Source: Hexactinellida sp. DTS-2022 (Eukaryota; Porifera; Hexactinellida). From it: a DNA stretch of 64,000 bases. Both the position numbers and the translations under genes were made by a program. Where the stretch lies: positions 12,152,001-12,216,000 of the forward strand of contig JAPNXP010000002.1 of assembly GCA_028753945.1 (NCBI GenBank), given 5' to 3'. The notes beneath the pieces were generated by a model. That model did not search any database. It was not told the DNA's origin and worked only from the letters and a program-made list of their open reading frames with translations. Positions 55,147 through 64,000 of the stretch are shown here, in pieces. Every line of letters begins with the position of its first letter. Position 1 is the first letter of the stretch.

Positions 55147-56163
55147 CAGTGGTTCCCAACCTGGGTTCCGCGGAACCCTGGGGTTCCGCGGACAATGTTT
55201 GAGGGTTCCTCGGGTTTCTTTGAAGAATAGATGTATGTGAGAAAACATTTAAATCATTTTCAAATTGTCATCAACATATTACTTGGTATATGTAATCCCA
55301 ATTAACTTTTTGGTATTTCTCAACGTGACAGTATATATAGTTAGTTATGCTAATTGTAGAGTGGGATATAAATATATATGAATCAGATTAAATTTATTTT
55401 TTTAGACATATTTTCAACATCTACTCTCATTGTTTTAGATTTTTTACTTAGTTTTTAGAGATAATGAGTGTATTACCATATAAATAATTAAGTGCTAATA
55501 ATCTCATTATCTCAATGATTCTTTAAGTTAGGCCTAGAAAATGTATTATCAATGATTAGGGAGTTACCAATTGCGGATAGATCACTACTAGCATAGTTTA
55601 CATACAATCGATAGTTTTTGAGTTATGGCTCATTTTAGGAAATATACATTTCCAAGGCATCCGAGGAATATGTCAGCATTCCATTTATATTTTCGATATA
55701 TTTCATTCAACTAGTTATGGACATCCTTATGGTCCAATTTTGAACATTTATAACGCGTTTAACTATGTGAAAATAGGGTATAAAAACACGAAAATTCCCC
55801 GCGAAAAATAGCGATTACGTAATCAAATGGTGATATATCACAATTCTAAAGTGTTTTATGTAAGCCTTGATATCATTTCCTAACTTCCTATACAATTCTA
55901 TTGCTTTCTCAGATCTGTCATTACTAGCTATTGAGATAAAGATATGTCAGCTAATAGTCAATGACCTTTAAGTAATCCATGGTTCGGAGTAGTAGTAAGG
56001 CCTTATATAACGAAGGTCACGTATAATTGTATTAATTAATCATTCATTATAATTTTTCTTTTTGAAAATTTATGAGTGGAAGAAGATACAGGGGTTCAGG
56101 GTTCCGCAGTTTGCCGCAACATGTTTAGGGGTTCCGTGATTGAAAAAAGGTTGGGAACCACTG
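55147..56163. mobile_element. Composite hAT element with duplication ATTCAGGG
   Basis: Ends CAGTGGTTCCCAACCTGGG and AAGGTTGGGAACCACTG; exact duplication at 55139-55146 and 56164-56171. Terminal parts are GGTTCCGCGGA-rich. The middle (55457-56021) is a family A half element. No hAT transposase. Confidence 0.9.
55457..56021. repeat. Family A half element (loop and right arm) inside a hAT element
   Basis: Begins at the loop GATAATGAGTGTATTACC and ends at terminus GAAGGTCACG at 56021. It is the counterpart of 45847-46420. The left border has no terminus, so it is truncated. Confidence 0.75.
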
Positions 56164-56171
56164 ATTCAGGG

Positions 56172-56446
56172 GGTAGATAGCTCGGGGACCCGGTGACAAC
56201 TTTTTAATGTAAATATCTGGCCGATATATCAGGGATCCCTTTTATATATACGAAACAATCCATAAATACTTTTAATTGCAACTTTTAATTAGTATGTGGT
56301 AGGTAAATAGTACTATAATTAAGAGTAAAAAGATGAAGATATATAAAAGTCAAAGTTGTGTACTATTCCCTTAAGATAGGTAGCGGTATCCCGATTTGCG
56401 AAATCTGAAACGAATGTTCGGATACGTGCATTACGTTCCATTGATT
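56172..56446. other. Short spacer
   Basis: No supported feature. Confidence 0.35.
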
Positions 56447-56973
56447 TTACTGGCTAACTTCCTCTGCCCAGCCTCCCACTTTAACAATGTTGCCTACTCT
56501 CTCTGCAATAAATAAATAATTTAGAGATTGTTGGGTGAGAACAGGTATGCTGGTTTGGATGACATTGTGCCAACCCTCGACAGCATTATTTGTGCACCCT
56601 TTCATACATATTCCAAATTCTAATTGGAAATTGTGGAACTCTCCTACTTTGATCTGGTAGCAGTTTCCAATATAAGTATCCTCGAAGAACTTTGTTACAT
56701 TCAGTGCTGACGCGGGAAAGTCTGGCGTAATATTATTAAACCAATTAACAACCTCTTGTTCCGGAACAAATGCAAGGCTTGGTAACATCTTTAAACTAAA
56801 CCGAAGTCAATATCTGACTGATACTGACCTATTAATCCCTGAGATTGTATCTTTCGATATAGTATACTTTGGGAAAGGTGAAAGAAACATCCTGATGTCC
56901 CGGCAAGAATATGTTCATCGAAATAATTTATTGCCACCTTTTCAAAGTCGGTCATAATATTAGCAGGATTCAA
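56447..56973 (-). pseudogene. MULE transposase C-terminal fragment
   Basis: Minus strand: MTDFEKVAINYFD supplies the second catalytic Asp, TSGCFFHLSQSI the Cys/His motif, and, after one stop near 56790, TNNAVEGWHNVIQ the catalytic Glu region. The N-terminal FLYWCH and first Asp are missing. It differs from the 53-kb gene and keeps the Glu that the latter lacks. Confidence 0.75.
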
Positions 56974-57514
56974 GCCTGGGCCACAGTGGAAATAGGAAAA
57001 CTATGCTAGATAGACTCTAATGAAGTATTATTGACATATAGGTTATCGGTAAATGCAAACTGAATGCCATTATCAAAAAGGATGTACTTAGTCTCCTAAA
57101 CGTAGTTGTAGACAATTCATGTTAATTATGTCATAAATTATACTTTAGGTATGTTACCAAATTTATTATTGTTCACCCATGATTACTGTATTAATTATAT
57201 TTCTTGAAAAAGGTATATTTTTCAAAAATCATAATATACATGGTTCAAAGTTATTAAGTTACCCACGTGAAGCCTTTTCGCGCGCATTTAGAAACTTTTT
57301 TATAATTATATTACATCACCTAGGTTTTAGAGCTAGTAGAACCCAGTTTATACAATATTGTTGAGATCTCAGTATGTAAAAAGTTTCCACTATTTTGCCG
57401 ACAGTTGAATTTATCAAATTGACACCGAATTGTTTGATATTAGTCAGATTCTAATTCATCGTAATCCATAACTCACTGGATTCGAGTTAAGAAATTCAAA
57501 AAGCTTCCTTGTTA
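56974..57514. other. Non-coding spacer
   Basis: No MULE N-terminus or other gene could be found here. Confidence 0.4.
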
Positions 57515-58040
57515 CAGGGATGGATCAAGCACAAAATATCTTGGGGGTGCAATGCCCTGCGTTGGGCCTTAGAATTGTGGACGCCGTGGGAAGCGCCCGC
57601 GGGTCAACTGTGCCGGTTTTTGGTCGTTCTTTTTTAAGAACTGCATTTGAGAATTGTCAAGGAATCTTTCAAGAAAGTTAATATATATTTAATACACGTC
57701 AAAGAAATCTATTATAAATTCATACATAACTATAAATTAATAATTAATTAATTAAACTATCCATTAACCAACAATCACAATGAATGAACAGTCAACGAAT
57801 AGTTTAAACAATTTTTCCTGACATTTCATTTACATCGATCCCAAGTATTCACAGAAAATATAGGGAAGATAACTCTGATATATTTCGCTCAACCAACCTC
57901 GGAAATTGTGACTGTCCCTATATATAATTTTTGGATTATATTATAAAATTCTTGGGGGGGAGGGGTTCGCACTCCCGTAAACCATTTCTGGGGGGTGCAA
58001 CTCCCCTGAACCCCCCCTCCCCCCGGTGGATCCATCCCTG
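57515..58040. mobile_element. hAT-type MITE, duplication CCTTGTTA/CTTTGTTA
   Basis: Ends CAGGGATGGATC and GATCCATCCCTG; flanks at 57507-57514 and 58041-58048 agree at 7 of 8. Interior TTAATTAATTAATTA tract and CCGCGGGC block recur at 46421-46765. Confidence 0.8.
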
Positions 58041-58079
58041 CTTTGTTATACATAAGAAATAATTCTAATTGAAGGAATA

Positions 58080-58730
58080 TAATTTGTACTTGAATCACTT
58101 ATCTTAATAATTTAAATAATATTAAAAGAAAATATATGTGGGCAAATTTGGGCGCTATCCAACCAATTTTGCGCAAAATGTGTATAACCGTTTGAATGTA
58201 TATTACAATAATCACAATTCTCAGAAAATTGGTTAGAGATAGAGCATCGAAATGTATTATCATTGAATAGGAAGTTGAGGACGGGCTATCAATTGGATCC
58301 ATTGACTAAGCTGTAACTATATTTCTTCTCGAGATATGACCTCAAGCATTGAAATCACGTTTCCATCGCCACAGAGGAATATGTCAACATTCCATAATTG
58401 ATTCTGAGATATTTTATGTAAAATGACTCCTAGATAGGTTAGTCACAGCGATTTGTTTTAAAAAGCGAAATTGAACATTTTACATGCGTTCAAAGTTCTG
58501 GCATATTTTGCCTATTAGATAATACGGTGACGTAATTTCGCCCAAGTGGCACCTCAAAAATATGCGTCTTGTACATGACTACCTTTATAAAAAACAATTA
58601 CATAAGTAGAAGCACCCTGGATTACTTATTTCGAAGAATAATTGAATTGCATCTATTTAGTTGACTATACTAGTTCATCCATGGTCCAGAAATTTGAGTG
58701 CGTATCATTGCCTTATGTATAGAATGCATG
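58080..58730. repeat. Diverged P-type element remnant
   Basis: Interior matches the arms of family A (AATGTATTATCATTGAATAG, GAGGAATATGTCAACATTCC) while the right end TCATTGCCTTATGTATAGAA-TGC matches family C termini. One end only. Confidence 0.55.
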
Positions 58731-58875
58731 ATAAAAACATTAAAAAAACCGCCGGAGCCTGGACACGATATTTCCCAACACCTTGAAGGAGGGGGACTAA
58801 GAAAGAATTTATTGTCCGAATCGTATATTTTCTGTTAGCCACATCCCATAATCAATTTATACTGAGATGTTATTA

Positions 58876-58915
58876 TCTATACTATTAAAACACAAGTCTG
58901 GGTGGGTGCATATGG
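58876..58915 (+). repeat. Helitron 5' end fragment
   Basis: TCTATACTATTAAAACACAA after an A at 58876 matches the Helitron 5' ends in this window. The rest of the element is replaced by other repeats. Confidence 0.65.
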
Positions 58916-59398
58916 TGCAGTGTATTAGAGAAATTAGTGAGTACGCGTACACACCATTTAAGTTTGGTGTGTACGCGTACTCAACAAACTGTGTAGTGAG
59001 TACGCGTACACCCTAAATGTAATTTGTGTGTTAGAGTAACTTTCGTGTAATGGGTTGTTTTCTGGGATTCTAAGCTCTAAGCTTCTAAGCTATTCAAAGC
59101 TGTTTTCTCCGATTCTAAGCTCATTTATATTTAGTAATAATTATTGTCTCAATCAATAAGTTACTTTATCTAAAACCTCTGAGTATAGTTAATTAAGAAG
59201 CCGTAATACATTCCAAATGAAAGTTGAAGTTATTAATTATAATTCTGTTTAGAATCCCTTAATATATCACTTCATGATTTCCAGCTTCTTAACTAACTAT
59301 ATTCAGAGGTTTTACATAAATCAAGCGTGAAACAACTCATTACACACCAAACTTAAATGGTGTGTACGCGTACTCACTAAGTTCTCTAATACACTGCA
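58916..59398. repeat. Inverted repeat with GTGAGTACGCGTACAC arms
   Basis: Arms of about 57 bp at 58916-58972 and 59338-59398 are reverse complements. Three further TACGCGTAC motifs lie inside; GTACGC is a strikingly CpG-bearing palindrome in otherwise AT-rich DNA. Confidence 0.8.
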
Positions 59399-59400
59399 AC

Positions 59401-59975
59401 CAGTGTTGTAAATCAAATCAAATATTTCAAATATTTGATTTGATTTGATTTGATTTAAGAGAATTTGAATTCTCAAATGATTTGATTTGATTTGATTTGA
59501 AATTATTTGAATCCTCAAATGATTTGATTTGATTTGATTTGAAAATATTTGAATTCTCAAATGATTTGATTTGATTTGATTTGAAATTATTTCAAATCAT
59601 TTTCAAATCATTTTCGAATCATTTTTCAAATCATTTTCAGATCATTTTCAAATAATATTCGGTAAATCATTTTCAAATCGTTTCCAAATCGCTTTAGTAT
59701 AATTTCACGTCATTTTCAATTCAATTTCAAATATATAAGATCATTTTCAAAATTTCTATACGTTTTGACAGTGATTCAGAAATGATTTGAAAGTTTCAAA
59801 TATTTCAAATATTTGATTTGATTTGATTTGAAATTATTTGAAATTTCAAATATTTGATTTGATTTGATTTGAAATGATTTGAAATCTCTAATGATTTGAA
59901 ATGATTTGATTTGAAATAATTTTAAATCTAAAATGATTTGATTTGAGAAGAAAAAATGATTTATTTACAACCCTG
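59401..59975. mobile_element. hAT-type MITE with duplication ACTGCAAC, TGATT/ATTTG repeats
   Basis: Ends CAGTGTTGTAAAT and ATTTACAACCCTG; exact duplication at 59393-59400 and 59976-59983. Interior is almost wholly TTTGATTTGATTTGA and AATCATTTTCAA repeats. Confidence 0.92.
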
Positions 59976-59996
59976 ACTGCAACATATATATATATA

Positions 59997-60781
59997 CTAG
60001 CGCGCTTCGAATGCTAGGTCGCTTCGCGCCAGAACACAACCACACACCAACCGCTTCGCGGTTGATGTGTGGTTTATACACCTCTAACAATCATTATAAA
60101 GCGTAAATAGGCCTAAATAGTCAAATTTAACAATGTGAATTTTAATGATTACGTCATCACGCGATAATGAGTTAGCATAGTGGCGATCTGGTGTGACCAA
60201 CGTGTCCGCAACATTAATGTACATGTTCTATTAAATTTTCAGATTTTTATCACTTAGAGGGCGCGAATTATGTGCGATTATGTGAATTTTCAGGGTTCTC
60301 TAAATGTGACAATGACGTCATAACTTTTCGAGGCTTGAGAAATTTTGAGTGGAAACCTCAACTTGTTGGCGGGTGCCAAAGGTTACCTCTATATGCCATA
60401 AATCACATTTTGGAAACCGTCCACTTTCTTCAATCAACTCGTAACATACAAACAAATATACCGTATATACTCGAATAGTAGCCCCTATTCGAATAATCGC
60501 CTACCTCAAATAATAGCCCCCCCAAATTAGCAAATACAAATTTATCACGGATACCCTGAGAAAAATTATTTATCTAATATTGGGCGCAATACGATAATCA
60601 ACCGACTACGGTATACTAAATAAATTGTATCAACATGTGCTATTCTCGAAAAGTCACAAAAATTATTGGTCAGAAAATGGCCTAAAAAACAATAATCGCC
60701 TAGGCTACTATTCGAATAAATACGGTATATATACACACACATATACTATATACACCCAGGCTTGTGTTTTAATAGTATAGA
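59997..60781 (-). mobile_element. Non-autonomous Helitron (minus) with nested CCGTATT MITE
   Basis: On the minus strand begins TCTATACTATTAAAACAC at 60781 and ends TCGAAGCGCGCTAG at 59997 followed by T. A CCGTATAT MITE (60461-60725) is nested. Head to head with the next Helitron. Confidence 0.85.
60461..60725. mobile_element. mariner-class MITE, CCGTAT ends, TA duplication
   Basis: 265 bp; ends CCGTATATACTCGAATAGTA and, reverse complement, CCGTATTTATTCGAATAGTA; TA at both sides. Second copy of the 18173-18432 family. Confidence 0.85.
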
Positions 60782-60789
60782 TAGGTGTG

Positions 60790-61268
60790 TATATATATAT
60801 ATATATATTTGTTTGTATGTTACGAGTTGATTGAAGAAACTGGACGGTTGCCAATTGAGATTTTTGGCATAAAGGGGTAACTTTTGGCACCCGACAACAA
60901 GTTGAGGTTTCCACTCAAAATTTATCACACCTCGAAAAGTTATGACGTCATTGTCACATTTCGAGAACCCTGAAAATTCACTTAATCGCACTTAATTCGC
61001 GCCCTCTAAGAGATTAAAATCTGAAAATTTAATAGAACATGCACATTAATGATGCGGACACGTTTTTTCACGCCAGATTGCCAATATGCTTACTCATTTT
61101 AGCATGATGACGTAATCATTAAAATTTCACATTGTTAAATTTGACTATTTAGGCCTATATACGTTTTGTAATCAATATTAGGAGTATATAAACCACACAC
61201 CAACCGCGAAGCGGTTGGTGTGTGGTTGTGTTCTGCCGCGAAGCGACCTAGCAAGCGAAGCGTGCTAG
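60790..61268 (+). mobile_element. Non-autonomous Helitron (plus), 5' end replaced by AT repeat
   Basis: Body matches 59997-60460 inverted, ends AGCGAAGCGTGCTAG before T at 61268. Its 5' end is lost in a (TA)n run at 60790-60808. ACCGCGAAGCGGT hairpin near the 3' end. Confidence 0.8.
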
Positions 61269-61275
61269 TATATAA

Positions 61276-61710
61276 TTAAACCATGTATCTCTCCCTAACA
61301 ATTTTTTGCCTTAAAAAAGTTGCAAATTTCCACCATTGAATTGATTTGCAGAGATGGATGGTCATAATCGCCAGTACTGGCATGTTAGCTGAAGGCAATA
61401 TGAGTAAGATCTTCGTACTTCTTAGATCTAGAGAATGCAGTAGTTGTCCTTTGTGTTTGAGTGCGGGATGTCTTTGCTCTTCCGATTCTTTGCTACGAAT
61501 TGATGCAGTAGCGGTTCTATCTCTTTCGAGGCGCAGGTGTCTCTGTTCCTCGCATTCGTTGCTACGAATAGCTGCAGTAGCTGTTCTATCTTTTTCGAGT
61601 CGCAGTTCTCTCTGCTCCTCGGATTCGTTGTCTCGTTTTATTCGCTTTCTTGCTGTATTGCATCTTGTTTTGGAATCGTTGGACACACGCGAACGTTTCT
61701 TGAGTGGCAT
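61276..61710 (-). pseudogene. Helitron ORF N-terminus with STPR repeats, truncated
   Basis: From ATG at 61710: a basic start (MPLKKRSRVSND), then two and a half 23-residue repeats of the pattern NESEEQRELRLEKDRTATAA, i.e. STPR repeats, a DNA-binding module frequent at the start of Helitron proteins. Further on, in another frame, DYDHPSLQINSMVEICNF matches the region before the Helitron Cys cluster. The gene stops at the 3' end of the adjacent Helitron (61268). Confidence 0.6.
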
Positions 61711-62252
61711 TTTTTATGATTTGAAATATGACGGATGTGTAATATGACGGACTTGGCAGAAGCAGGGACTTCTTTAATATAGGGACTGTAAACTTCGTTT
61801 ACGGTAGAATTAGCGTAGGCCTAAAACAGTATGGTAACTTATTGATATCCCGTAATCCGCTAATGCTAGACATAGGAAATGTATTATTGTCGTATAGGAA
61901 GTCATATTTTGGGTGTCCAACGGAAATATTGGTTTATCGAAAATATTTGTGGAATGTAAGTTATGCGATTCTCACACCTTTCCATATATGGTAATATTGT
62001 TAAAATCTCGAGATTAGTTAGTATTATACATATGAAATATATTATTGGCGAATGGGAAATGGGAATTCATATTTAGGGACTTAGTAGATCACATTGATTT
62101 ACCTAAGGCGTTCCCATTAGCCTATATTATTATTTTGGCACTCTCCACAGGAGGATTGCCCCGACCCTGTTTTGTAGTTTCGCTAATTGTTACCTATCAG
62201 ATATCTGTCATTATGTTGTTTATATGGTAAATTGCAAATTATGCATTCTATT
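61711..62252. other. Non-coding, with a diverged family A stretch
   Basis: GGAAATGTATTATTGTCGTATAGGAAGTC-like blocks at 61870-61905 and 62040-62070 are distant relatives of family A arms. No gene. Confidence 0.4.
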
Positions 62253-62416
62253 CAGGGCCCGATTAAGCTAGATGGGGGCCTGAGGCACAGCTCAATTTGG
62301 GGGCCCCTTAGACCTCCCGATAGAGGCTGGGGGGCCCTTAGACCTCCCGATAGAGCCCATAGAGGCTGGGGGCCTGAGGACTGTGCCTCAGGTGCCTCAT
62401 GGTTAATCGGGCACTG
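62253..62416. mobile_element. hAT-type MITE, duplication ATTCTATT/ATTATATT
   Basis: 164 bp; ends CAGGGCCCGATTAAGC and TTAATCGGGCACTG; flanks agree at 7 of 8. TAGACCTCCCGATAGAG is tandemly repeated inside. Confidence 0.85.
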
Positions 62417-62424
62417 ATTATATT

Positions 62425-63002
62425 GACTTTAAAATATCATATTTGGATTCCTCATACACTAAAACCTAGATCGCACGTTTGAAATGTTTCTCTAGCAGCA
62501 CTGTGAACTTTTGATAATTCTCATTGTATGGGAAGATGCCACAAAAATCACATATTTTGAGTTAACTGGAATGTAAATATCTCTTAAAAACTCCTTATTC
62601 AGGGTGATGGGGTAACTCCTACTAGATGGCATACAGATTTTGGTTCAGATCTGTTGTGAACTCTCGGAGGAGAAGTGAGCACAGACAGACAAACCTACTA
62701 CTTTATATATATACATAGATATACAGGTGGTATTTCAGTTTCTGTAATGTTATCATGATTGTGAGGCTGCCATAATCATTTTAAACATCAAAACATATTT
62801 TGATGCATACCTATATGATTGTTATCTTACGAAATAAGAAGTCCGTGAAGAATATCATTGTAAAACATAACGAAATTATTTGTACGTAAACAAAAATCCG
62901 TGAAAAGTGTATTATGGATACGAAAATCCGGATATTAAAATTCCGGACACGAAAGTGTCAAGAGACCAATTTTCCGAGACGAATTTCCTGAGACAAAAGT
63001 TC
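62425..63002. other. Non-coding spacer
   Basis: GACGAAATTTCC/TCCGTGAA-like short repeats at 62840-63000 only. Confidence 0.35.
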
Positions 63003-63640
63003 AGTATATCAATGAGAATATAGATGTTCTCATTGCAGATTTGAATTCTACATGGTCGAATTACTCTAGGAGCATAATTTCAAATAACTACGTTTATTTA
63101 TACTGAAATACAGCCACATTCCCATTTGTGCCGCACGTGGCAGATACACTTATGCCACTTGATGGATATTGACTAAAATGACGTGAATTCAAAATATTTA
63201 TTTATTTATCACTATAGCAAGATATTTATAGTCATTTCAGAGTAGTTTATACAGCCGTTAATAAGTTACCAGACGACTATTGTGTCTGCAATAAAATTCC
63301 AATTGTTCAAATCATAGACGCAAAGTTTTACAAGTCTGAGGTTCAAGTTGGGTGGGCGCGGAGCGAGTGTAGCGAGCGACTCTTTGGGGGTTGGGGGGAC
63401 TTGCCCCCCCGAAAAAGATTGATTGCAACAAAACAATTTTTGAATGAATTATACGTATATTTTACTATCCTAAATTATATTGAACATTTATTTTTTATCC
63501 AGAGGGCACGGTAACACACGCACCATTAATGTTGCCCCTTCAACTTTTACGGGGGGGCCTACGCCTCTCCGCGCCCCCCCCCCTCCCTGTTTGCGCCACT
63601 GGTTCAAATACTTTCGGCTGGTTAGTGTATAGTGATATTA
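63003..63640. repeat. Repeat family E copy 3, split by a hAT MITE
   Basis: Pieces 63003-63312 and 63602-63640 are contiguous in the copy at 5930-6240. Confidence 0.65.
63313..63601. mobile_element. hAT-type MITE with duplication GTTCAAAT
   Basis: 289 bp; ends CATAGACGCAAAGTTTTACA and CTGTTTGCGCCACTG; exact duplication at 63305-63312 and 63602-63609. Same family as 42814-43111, 36778-36940 and 13850-14095. Confidence 0.9.
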
Positions 63641-64000
63641 TATAATTATATTAGTATTCTAGCACCACGTAATTTCCTTCCGCCGGCCTTGGGCATCCAA
63701 ACCTTGTGGGCCTCGTTATTGTAAATTAAATTTTGAGATCTGATCCTTCAAAATATAGTGGTAAATATCGGTCGGGCATGATAAAAAAGTAGCTAAGGAA
63801 ATAAATTAAAGGAATCTACTTATAAAAATAAAGAAGACAGTAGAAAATGAAATGAGAAGAAAATGGATAACCGAAATATGATGGAAAGTGAAAAAGATGT
63901 GTAGTTTTGAAAGTTGTGAAATAAAACGAGTCTAAAAAACAACGAACAATGAGTGTTTGATATTGAAAATACTCTTCTTGTATTTTTTTTTGAAGAAAAT
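63641..64000. other. Purine-rich non-coding end
   Basis: GAAGAAAATGGA-like purine-rich stretch at 63780-64000 with no open frame of note. Confidence 0.4.

Overview
This is eukaryotic, almost certainly animal (metazoan) nuclear DNA. The one recognisable host gene is SF3B1 (U2 snRNP splicing factor 3b subunit 1), and its three exons here read as a close metazoan orthologue with GT-AG introns. The DNA is AT-rich and the rest of the window is crowded with transposable elements: THAP/P-type, FLYWCH-MULE, Ginger-type, hAT, Tc1/mariner/pogo, Helitron and Ty3/gypsy. That mix suits an invertebrate with a TE-bloated genome. I cannot name the lineage from sequence alone, and I see no tRNA, rRNA, CRISPR array or operon structure.

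Layout. 0-4.8 kb: a broken multi-exon Ginger1-like transposon on the minus strand (HHCC zinc-binding region, DDE integrase, OTU peptidase domain), itself hit by hAT, pogo and another MITE. 7.0-10.8 kb: a long palindromic element with P-type ends, carrying a MULE in its left arm (with a C-terminal RING finger) and a mariner MITE in its right arm. 10.9-14.4 kb: MITE debris and a THAP-exon relic. 15.3-24.8 kb: the 3' half of SF3B1 (three exons, plus strand, poly(A) signal AATAAA). Its 7.1-kb intron holds a 3.7-kb antisense THAP/P-element relic and two hAT MITEs. 26.7-31.9 kb: a nested P-type MITE, several hAT MITEs and a Helitron. 32.5-35.1 kb: a nearly perfect 1.8-kb foldback inside an older copy of a related repeat. 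37.4-43.9 kb: a decayed Ty3/gypsy gag-pol that runs abruptly into a decayed THAP/P transposase gene. 44-49.3 kb: mariner-like, Helitron and P-type non-autonomous elements. 50.4-51.4 kb: an element whose terminal motif is also a 14-copy 20-bp minisatellite. 53-57 kb: two decayed MULE transposase genes and a composite hAT element. 58.8-61.7 kb: Helitron ends, two head-to-head Helitrons, and a truncated Helitron ORF with 23-residue STPR repeats.

How parts relate. Two P-type families can be separated by their termini: family A (ends CGTGACCTTCG) and family C (ends CATAGCATTCTA). Each has a decayed THAP-transposase copy here (16.2-19.9 kb for A, 40.0-43.9 kb for C) and several non-autonomous relatives. 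Where both ends can be read they sit in 7-bp target duplications. Fourteen hAT-type MITEs have exact 8-bp duplications, so insertion order can be read directly. The only gene likely to be functional is SF3B1; every transposase examined has stops, frameshifts or a lost catalytic residue.
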